64,000 bases of DNA from Tetraselmis striata (lineage: Eukaryota; Chlorophyta; Chlorodendrophyceae; Chlorodendrales; Chlorodendraceae), in the NCBI GenBank assembly GCA_006384855.1, contig VCJN01000388.1:1-64000 (forward strand), read 5' to 3'. Below are positions 61,746 through 64,000 of the stretch, in pieces. The notes beneath the pieces were generated by a model. That model did no database searches, had not been told where the DNA came from, and saw nothing but the letters and a program-made list of their open reading frames with translations. Each line of letters opens with the position of its first letter. The stretch's first letter is position 1. The position numbers and the translations under genes are program-made.

Positions 61746-63729
61746 CTATGCATGTTTAGGAGCGGGGCTAGGGCCGCGGTTCGGGAATTTGGCGCTAGGG
61801 GGCTGCCTTGCCACAGCGGGTAGGCGTTGTGGTTGGGTGGGGATGCGGGCGGTCGGGTCCGCGAGAGGGTCCGGTGTTGGCGGATGACTCGGTAGGTCGG
61901 GTTTCAAGTGGGGATGGGGGGGGGGGGGGGGGGGGGGGGCTGCGGCCCGCGATGTGGCTACGACCGCGGCTGACGTTCCAGCGCCGCCCGCCGCCGAGGC
62001 CGCGGCCTTGGCCTCAGCAGCCGGAAGGCGGGGGGCGGCGCTCTCCTTGGGTGCGCCGGTGGGCAGAGGGGTGCTTTTTGGGGGTGCGCGGCCTGAGTCG
62101 ACGGTGGTCCAGCCCGTGAGCTGTGCCATCGCCGCCCGGATGAAGAGGGCACGCTCGGTGTCCGTATTGTCTGGGCGGGTGTATGTGTGCAGGTAGCCGC
62201 CGCCGTACGCGTCTAGGGAGACGTCAAGGAAGCTGAGGCCGACTCCACGGGTAGCGAGCGCGCCGAGCAGCCACGCGTGTCTGCTGGCCAGCTGACCAAT
62301 CGCTGTCATACGCGGAGGGGGGGGGGGGCATGCGGTAGGCGTTGGGGTTGTTGGGGTCATCTTCGATGGTGAGGCGTAGGCGGCGGGTCCGCGTCGCGAA
62401 GATCATTGCCAACGGGGAGGTGACCGACATATCGACCCGCATGGCCCTCGGCTCATTGAATAGCGGTGTGCGTGGAATGGCGGTTTGGGCCGGCAGGGGG
62501 GAGGGGGGTGGGGCATCACTTTCTTTGGGGCGGGGGGTCAAGGGGTTCGAAGTGGCCGTCAGTGACCCATAGGAAGAAGTCGTCGCTGATCTGTTTCGAT
62601 GCCTCGTGCCCGGAGACGGCGGAATATCGGGGTTGGGTTCAGTGCTGATCTGGAGGTGGAGTTCCGGCATGTGGTTTCTTGCGGGGAGGCAGATCAGTGC
62701 TCCATGTGGCGCCCCCGCGAGGAGAGTGGCGTCATCTTGTGAGGCCAGTTCTAGGCGGGCTGTTGTGGCGGCAGAGCGTGGTTTATGGATATGGCGTATT
62801 TCCAAGGTAGCGTATAGGAACGGATCGGGGAGGCGTACCATCGGGAACGGCTGGTTAGGGGCGCCGGACGGAGGGGGCGGTGTTGGAGGGTGCCTCATGC
62901 GCTTGCCAAGCTGCGTCTGTGGGAACGATAGCCACTGACTCGAGGTTTGCCGGTCTGCAAGTGGAGCCTTTGGCGGCGGCGGCGACTTCGCGGGCGTGCA
63001 TGAGGGTTAGGAACGATGTTGGTCAACCACATGTGGAGTTCGGTGGCCGACATGCTCGCGAGGGCTGGGCTGGCGATATGGAGTGTGCTAAGAGCACGGA
63101 TGGCGAATGTGATGATTGGAGCGTCTACACGAGGTTGTGAGGCTTGGCCGGTGGTGGTACACAGGCGGTTCGCCGTCGCTGTACGGGGGTCGGCTTGCAT
63201 GCGGATGGCCTCAACGGCATGGACTTTGGGAAAGGCGAGTTTCACAGTGCCCGTCATGCCGTCGTCATCATGTCTCGGGGCTCAGTCTTGCCAACCGCTT
63301 TAATTAAGGCGTTTGGAGCGGACGTATAGTTCCAAAGAAGTTGCTGTGATGTGGGGCCATATTTCTTGATGTTGTGGAGAATGGCCGCCACCGCGTTGTG
63401 GCGTTCGACAGAGGTGGTGATGTCGTGTGGGGGGTTATTGGCGATGTCGTTTTGAGTACCATGGTGGCTGTGTCCGACGGGGGGAGAGGTTGTACGCGCA
63501 CGTAAGGGTTAGATATTTTAGATCGTGCAGGGTAAGTTTGCAGAGCGTAGGCATCGCTAGGCCCAAATGGGCCGCCGGAGTCAGTTGGGGGTCTGCAAAC
63601 GCGTTGGGCCCATGTAAACTTAGGGGTTTGACATGGGCGGGGGATAGGGGCGCCCTTGTGGTTGTGGAAGGTCCGGTCGGAAGGCGGGGTCTGCGGCATC
63701 GCCGGCCGCATGGGTGGCCGACCTGGCAT
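61746..63729 (-). pseudogene. Pro-rich gag-like unknown ORF, frame-broken
   Basis: Minus-strand frames 63729-63304, 63257-62895, 62898-62224 and 62360-61746 look like one protein cut by shifts. The clearest join is at a C run near 62320, where RRLRLTIEDDPNNPNAYR continues as RMTAIGQLASRHAWLLGALA in the next frame. The last part has GVGLSFLDVSLDAYGGGYLH and then a Pro/Ala-rich tail. No enzyme motif is visible. It converges with the preceding region, and the stops nearly touch (61743/61746). A retroelement ORF1 is one guess; the family is not recognised. Confidence 0.4.
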
Positions 63730-63953
63730 GCGGCACTAGGCCAGAGGTAGCTGCGGTCGCAGCGGCATGGGGACCCTTGCTCATACTTGGCTTCAGCGCG
63801 GAGCGTTGCGTTTTGGTTTTGGTTTTGCCGCTGCCGCGAGGGGCCGCGGCGGCCGGGGCGTCAGTGGACGGGGGCCTTGGTGCCGGCGGCCCGGTGTTGA
63901 ATACGTAAGGATCTGCGTGGGATGTGGAGGGTCTGATCGGGTGCGCATTGCCC

Positions 63954-63996
63954 GGGGGGGGGGGGGGGTGGGGGGGTGGGGAAGGGGGGGGGGGGG
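63954..63996. repeat. Interrupted poly-G tract at the window end
   Basis: Three G runs with single T or A interruptions. The sequence ends shortly after, so whatever follows is not visible. Confidence 0.8.
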
Positions 63997-64000
63997 TTGC

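Overview
The window looks like nuclear DNA of a flagellated green alga, probably a chlorophyte or prasinophyte. Reasons: GC-rich genes split by GT-AG introns; a UGUAA motif, the usual chlorophyte polyadenylation signal, 45 to 120 bases past the stop of three genes; plant-type CCCTAAA telomere-like motifs inside introns; and two cilium or basal-body genes. This is inference from gene content, not a phylogenetic test. Long poly-C/poly-G runs are everywhere, and several apparent frameshifts fall in such runs, so some breaks may be assembly errors.

Six conserved host genes can be read, exon by exon, with consistent splice phases. They are: a legumain-type (C13) vacuolar processing protease (1762-3947, minus); the ribosome-assembly factor MRT4 (16426-19780, plus); the radial-spoke armadillo protein RSPH14/RSP8 (21573-24847, minus); the methyltransferase activator TRM112 (30193-31349, plus); a CysM-type cysteine synthase joined to a TRP14-like thioredoxin domain (48655-52737, plus); and the coiled-coil basal-body protein CCDC77 (54768-57403, minus). 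A broken gene with five helicase-associated (HA) repeats lies at 33002-34254 (minus).

Most of the rest is mobile DNA. 5698-8802 is a PIF/Harbinger transposon with TIRs, TTA target duplications and a decayed DDE transposase. Two copies of a second TIR family with TAA duplications lie at 8813-11666 and 41315-42255, in opposite orientation. Three copies of a tyrosine-recombinase element lie at 12279-15737, 26059-29288 and 34822-38092. These have the split direct repeats (A1-ORFs-B1-A2-B2) of Ngaro-like retroelements, but they carry only a gag-like ORF and a recombinase, in one frame separated by a single UGA, and no reverse transcriptase. The middle copy appears intact and young. There are also 5'-truncated LINE ends, a tRNA-derived SINE-like repeat, a long foldback hairpin near 44085-45560, and decayed unknown ORFs at 46300-48123 and 60600-63730.

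The host genes are unrelated single genes, although RSPH14 and CCDC77 both point to a motile cilium. The best candidates for new biology are the compact RT-less recombinase element with its conserved UGA, and the cysteine synthase-TRP14 fusion.
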